NCBI GenBank assembly: GCA_900759715.1
Contig: CAAEXF010000103.1
Span: 1-64,000, forward strand
Direction of reading: 5' to 3'
Source: Clostridium_AM sp900759715
Lineage (GTDB): Bacteria; Bacillota; Clostridia; Clostridiales; Clostridiaceae
DNA length: 64,000 nt
Numbering within the stretch: the stretch's first letter is position 1; each line of letters begins with the position of its first letter. A program made the translations under genes and the position numbers. Positions 60,698-64,000 of this stretch are shown here, one piece after another. Under the pieces are notes generated by a model that was not told the origin of the DNA, searched no databases, and saw only the letters and a list, made by a program, of their open reading frames with translations.

Positions 60698-62383
60698 TTA
60701 TAAATTCTTAATAAACCAGTTCACAATCTTATTATAAGAACTTTTAATCTTATAAGTTATAGCTTCCACTCCTTTTAAGGAAGAATCATATAAAACGTCG
60801 TTATTCATATTAGTTACTTTAAAACTTTTAAATACTCCATCATACACATCATCTGCAATATTTCTTTGGCTATATCCATAGTTCCCCCATGCAGACTCAA
60901 GAAGAATACTTCCCTCATTTTCATTACTTACTTTTAAATCTTCCACTACCTTCTTGTCATCAATAGCTAAAGTCAGTTTTTTATCAGTTAATGTTATATC
61001 AACTTTTTTGCTTCCAGGCTCTTTTATATCAAATTCTTTATTCTTATCGCCTAAAGCTAAAGAATATAGGATATTTTTATTCCCATTTGAATTTTCAATA
61101 ACATTAACTGTATTGTTAATAAGTTGAACACATATGCTATTGCTTCCATCTTCATTGGATCTTAAATATATAGACTGAGAACCTATAATATTACCATTTA
61201 ACATTGTTGATACTTTAATATTCTTGTAACTTTCACTATTTAGCAATTTAATAAGACCTTTTTCTTTTGGGAGGGATGTTAATATAATCTTATCATCTAT
61301 AAACTCCGCTTGTCCTTTTATTTCTTGGAATTTTTTAGCTTTTTCTTCATCTCCTACAACAAATTCAGTATTTTTCTTAGTATCATCCCAAATTCTCATT
61401 AATAAATGATTGGTGCTCCAATATGCCTGTGGTTGAACCCTAGTTAAGTCATAAATAGAGCTGTTTGGTAAATTTAATGAGTATCCCTCTCTATTAAAAT
61501 TCATACTAAATAACTCTTTAATCCATTTGCCGTTTACTTCACTAGCTTTATCATTTGTACCAAACTTTCCTGTATTTGAATGCATCAGCACATATAAAGA
61601 TGGTACATATCCAAGCTCTTTATTATATATATTTGATAAGCTTTTATAATCATTATCAATACGTTCTTTCATATCTCCATAACTTTCCACAGGAATGCCA
61701 TGTTCATCTCTAAAATAATCCATCAGATAATGATTATATTGTCTGTTGATTTTAGGGGCTGCCTTTGAGAACTCAACAGAATTTAAATTTCCTAAGTAAT
61801 TTGAATCTTTATCAAAAACATTGATATACTCCAGCCTATATCCATTAGTGCCCAATTCCCAATAAGAGGTATCTTTTAGTTGTAATAAATCTTTAGGCAT
61901 TAAAAACTTAGGATCTTTCTTTGCAAATTTATCTGCATAAGTCAGTATTGTTGCTTTATAGTTATATTGTTCTAGAATTTTTTGAGAAAATATTGCTGTA
62001 TCTCTTCTTCCATCCTCAAATAATAAAAATAATGATTTTTCTGGTAATGCCTTCCCCTTCTTATAGTAATCTAATATATCTTGCTGAGTTATTGTTACAT
62101 ATCCATTATCTTTTAATGCTTTTATTTGTTTCTCTAATGCTTCCGTACTTATTAGTGTAGCATCTCCAGTTCTATCTACACCAAAATATGATACCGCAAT
62201 AAAACCACTTTTTCTGTCTTTAGAAACAGTATTTGAACTATAGGGCTCATATACTGAAAAGGTATATAATGCTTTTATAATAATTAATAATACTGCACAT
62301 AAAATTATCCCTTGAAATGTGCCTCTTATTATCTTAGCTCTGTCCTTTTTTTCAGGAGAAAAATTTTTATTCTTCAAATGCAT
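60698..62383 (-). CDS. Polysaccharide-deacetylase-like exported protein
   Basis: This 561-residue protein has a membrane anchor (about 24-46) and an N-terminal half resembling a NodB-type deacetylase. The usual TFDDG motif reads LFEDGRRD, keeping one acidic residue. Conserved surroundings (ALKDNGYVTITQQDIL, KATILTYADKFAK) support the fold. The C-terminal 200 residues are beta-rich, possibly a sugar-binding domain. It overlaps the glycosyltransferase gene by 17 bases and lies 15 bases before the GH18 gene. A role in modifying the polymer is likely; activity is uncertain given the altered motif. Confidence 0.75.
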   Translation of the reverse strand: MHLKNKNFSPEKKDRAKIIRGTFQGIILCAVLLIIIKALYTFSVYEPYSSNTVSKDRKSGFIAVSYFGVDRTGDATLISTEALEKQIKALKDNGYVTITQQDILDYYKKGKALPEKSLFLLFEDGRRDTAIFSQKILEQYNYKATILTYADKFAKKDPKFLMPKDLLQLKDTSYWELGTNGYRLEYINVFDKDSNYLGNLNSVEFSKAAPKINRQYNHYLMDYFRDEHGIPVESYGDMKERIDNDYKSLSNIYNKELGYVPSLYVLMHSNTGKFGTNDKASEVNGKWIKELFSMNFNREGYSLNLPNSSIYDLTRVQPQAYWSTNHLLMRIWDDTKKNTEFVVGDEEKAKKFQEIKGQAEFIDDKIILTSLPKEKGLIKLLNSESYKNIKVSTMLNGNIIGSQSIYLRSNEDGSNSICVQLINNTVNVIENSNGNKNILYSLALGDKNKEFDIKEPGSKKVDITLTDKKLTLAIDDKKVVEDLKVSNENEGSILLESAWGNYGYSQRNIADDVYDGVFKSFKVTNMNNDVLYDSSLKGVEAITYKIKSSYNKIVNWFIKNL

Positions 62384-64000
62384 TCTCCTCCTTTTTTATT
62401 AGTATTCTAGAACGTTTCCTTTGCTCTTTTTTTCTTTGAGCTTCTATATCACTTGGAGTCATTCTTGTCCCCCAAGTTGATTTCCAAAATGTTACCCATG
62501 CTATAGGCATTTGCCAAAGTAATACCGCTTCATAATAAATGCAAAATAACATTCCAAAAATCCAAGTTGTACTTCTTCTAAAGAACATTTGGGCAAAGCT
62601 CATCAATAATGCCATCATCAATAATCCAACAAGAAATGTGGTTGGAAATATCTTGTGTACAATTGGTACATAAATTAGGTTATAAGTAAATATTACAGGT
62701 GCAGCAATAGGAACAAATACCCCCATATAAAAGAAAGCGGCCATAAAAGGTTCCTTTTTCCACATAAACTTTCCTGCAATAATTGATTCTCTGAGCCATG
62801 ACCTTTTCCATCTCATTTGCTGCTTAAGAAATACCTTATACTTATTAGGTACAATAGTAGAGCAAATTGCTGTATCTTGATAACTAGTTCTATATCCATT
62901 CAATACAAAATTAGTCATAGCTCTATCATCTCCAAAGGTTGCCTTTTGACCTAAAAATCTTTGATTTATCCATTCATCCATATTATCCATAACTATTTGT
63001 TTTCTGTAGCAGGACAGTGGTCCTGATAAACATGTAACTGCATCAAAATAGGCTTCTGCTGCTTTCATAATTCTAAAAGCAATATAATATCTAACAGACT
63101 GCATTTTAGTTAAATTATTTGTATAAGTATTTGCAACATCGGTTCTACCTGATACCCCACCCATCTTAGGGTCTTTAAAAGGTTGAACCAGATTTCTTAT
63201 TGCAAAAGGATCTAAGAAGCTGTCTGAATCAACAAATACAACTAAGTCATGCTTTGCATTTAAAACTCCCCTGGAAAGAGCGTCTCTTTTCCCTAAGTTC
63301 CTTTCTTGAACAAAATACTTTACCCTGCTTGGAGCATCAAATCTTTCTGCTTCTTTATTTAGTTTCTCTATAGTCTCTTTAATTTTATCTACAGAATTAT
63401 CATTAGAACAATCATCTACAACTATAACTTCTAATTTATCAATAGGATAGTCTTGGTTAATACAGCTTAAAATTGTGTTTTCTATCCATTCCTCTTCATT
63501 AAAGCAAGGAATAATAATTGTTACACCTGGTGTGTAATTAACATCTATTGGAATAGGCTTGTACAAAACACCAAATAAATATCTACTTAATAAAAATACA
63601 GCTGCAATAATACTATATAGATATAGCCACTTATTAAACCTAAAGTATAAAACACTTTCCGCACGCATTAATATAATGAATATACTTATAAACAATAATA
63701 ATAAGCTAGATGCAGCTAGTATATACCTATCCTTCTTTCTACCGGAATATTGTGATAAGCTTTCAGTAAATTCTATGCCGCATATTATTTTCCCATCTGC
63801 TGTAATAGAATTCCGAACCTTTTTCCCATTAATTTTAACATTCATTTCATATCCTTCTGGCATAGAACCAGGTAGTACTTTGAATCTTAATTTAATACTA
63901 TTAGAATCGCTAATTATATCTAATTGCTCTTGATCTTTTAATTCTAGTAAAATTCCTGTAGTAGAAACATCTAAGGATTTAACTGTAAATGTACTGCTGC
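62367..64000 (-). CDS. PilZ-domain family 2 glycosyltransferase (partial, runs off the end)
   Basis: The reading frame stays open to the last base of the window, so the true start lies beyond it. The visible N-terminal part has the PilZ motif DVSTTG (about codons 10-15 from the window end) and ends in IICGIEF, a c-di-GMP-binding fold. The rest is a processive family 2 synthase: VVVDDCS, FVDSDSF (DxD), GDDRAMTNF and QQMRWKRSW (QxxRW), with about five to six membrane helices. It makes a beta-linked polysaccharide. It leads the operon with the deacetylase-like and GH18 genes. The ATG at 63863 is internal. Confidence 0.9.
   Translation of the reverse strand, partial: SSTFTVKSLDVSTTGILLELKDQEQLDIISDSNSIKLRFKVLPGSMPEGYEMNVKINGKKVRNSITADGKIICGIEFTESLSQYSGRKKDRYILAASSLLLLFISIFIILMRAESVLYFRFNKWLYLYSIIAAVFLLSRYLFGVLYKPIPIDVNYTPGVTIIIPCFNEEEWIENTILSCINQDYPIDKLEVIVVDDCSNDNSVDKIKETIEKLNKEAERFDAPSRVKYFVQERNLGKRDALSRGVLNAKHDLVVFVDSDSFLDPFAIRNLVQPFKDPKMGGVSGRTDVANTYTNNLTKMQSVRYYIAFRIMKAAEAYFDAVTCLSGPLSCYRKQIVMDNMDEWINQRFLGQKATFGDDRAMTNFVLNGYRTSYQDTAICSTIVPNKYKVFLKQQMRWKRSWLRESIIAGKFMWKKEPFMAAFFYMGVFVPIAAPVIFTYNLIYVPIVHKIFPTTFLVGLLMMALLMSFAQMFFRRSTTWIFGMLFCIYYEAVLLWQMPIAWVTFWKSTWGTRMTPSDIEAQRKKEQRKRSRILIKKEENAFEE

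Overview
The window reads as chromosomal DNA of a low-GC, spore-forming anaerobe, most likely Clostridium sensu stricto. Supporting signs are the strong AT bias, AGGAGG-type ribosome binding sites with frequent GTG/TTG starts, a clostripain-family protease, rubrerythrin, an iron-sulfur flavoprotein, a Cys/Tyr-rich set of probable spore-surface genes with sigma-K-like promoters, a LevR/sigma-54 PTS operon and a SAM-I riboswitch on an ECF transporter. No rRNA, tRNA, CRISPR array or prophage was seen.

Layout. 1-4.3 kb: two copies of a structured element, three DUF11 surface-type genes, a clostripain-like protease, an IS200 tnpA remnant and an ankyrin gene. 4.3-7 kb: HIT protein, AAA-ATPase/PD-(D/E)XK protein and a NUDIX hydrolase. 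7-15.5 kb: one long minus-strand operon (PTS IIB, IIC, GH4 glycosidase, IIA, small membrane protein, LevR-like activator, BadF-type sugar kinase, MupG-like 6-phospho-muramidase). It is preceded by a near-consensus sigma-54 promoter and tandem upstream repeats, a complete regulatory circuit. 15.6-25 kb: DNA glycosylase, Tyr-rich protein, flavoprotein/LysR pair, ABC transporter with its XRE regulator, LytTR/DUF3021 pair and an alpha/beta hydrolase with a direct-repeat operator candidate. 25-27.7 kb: decayed fragments, an MBL-CoaD-like fusion and a probable coat gene.

27.8-36.4 kb: ECF transporter (T, dual ATPase, S) under SAM-riboswitch control, hence probably methionine-related; GerMN lipoprotein; a serine hydrolase/response regulator/histidine kinase operon. 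36.5-41.5 kb: YjbQ-like protein, two paralogous Cys-framed proteins around a WG-repeat protein, and a third Cys-rich protein with DUF6438. All three Cys-rich genes carry the same promoter architecture. 41.6-46.6 kb: P-loop kinase, MFS transporter with a probable 22-residue leader peptide, ClC channel, ferredoxin-nitroreductase and a 43-residue membrane protein with a Fur-like box.

46.6-50.6 kb is rich in miniature mobile elements: two inverted 229-bp copies of one family, whose central stem shows compensatory changes, plus a second family. They surround an HTH/coiled-coil gene and an isochorismatase-like gene; an RtcB-like gene follows. 50.6-56.9 kb: uracil-DNA glycosylase, a lipoprotein/two-component operon, a mosaic pseudogene, an endonuclease IV-like gene and a flavodoxin. 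57-64 kb: an EAL protein with a degenerate GGDEF domain, a Cys-rich protein coupled to rubrerythrin, and a glycan operon (PilZ-containing glycosyltransferase running off the window end, deacetylase-like protein, GH18-like protein). The EAL and PilZ proteins suggest cyclic-di-GMP control of an exopolysaccharide.

Many genes start downstream of the longest possible reading frame; starts were chosen from ribosome binding sites and the reason is given in each entry.
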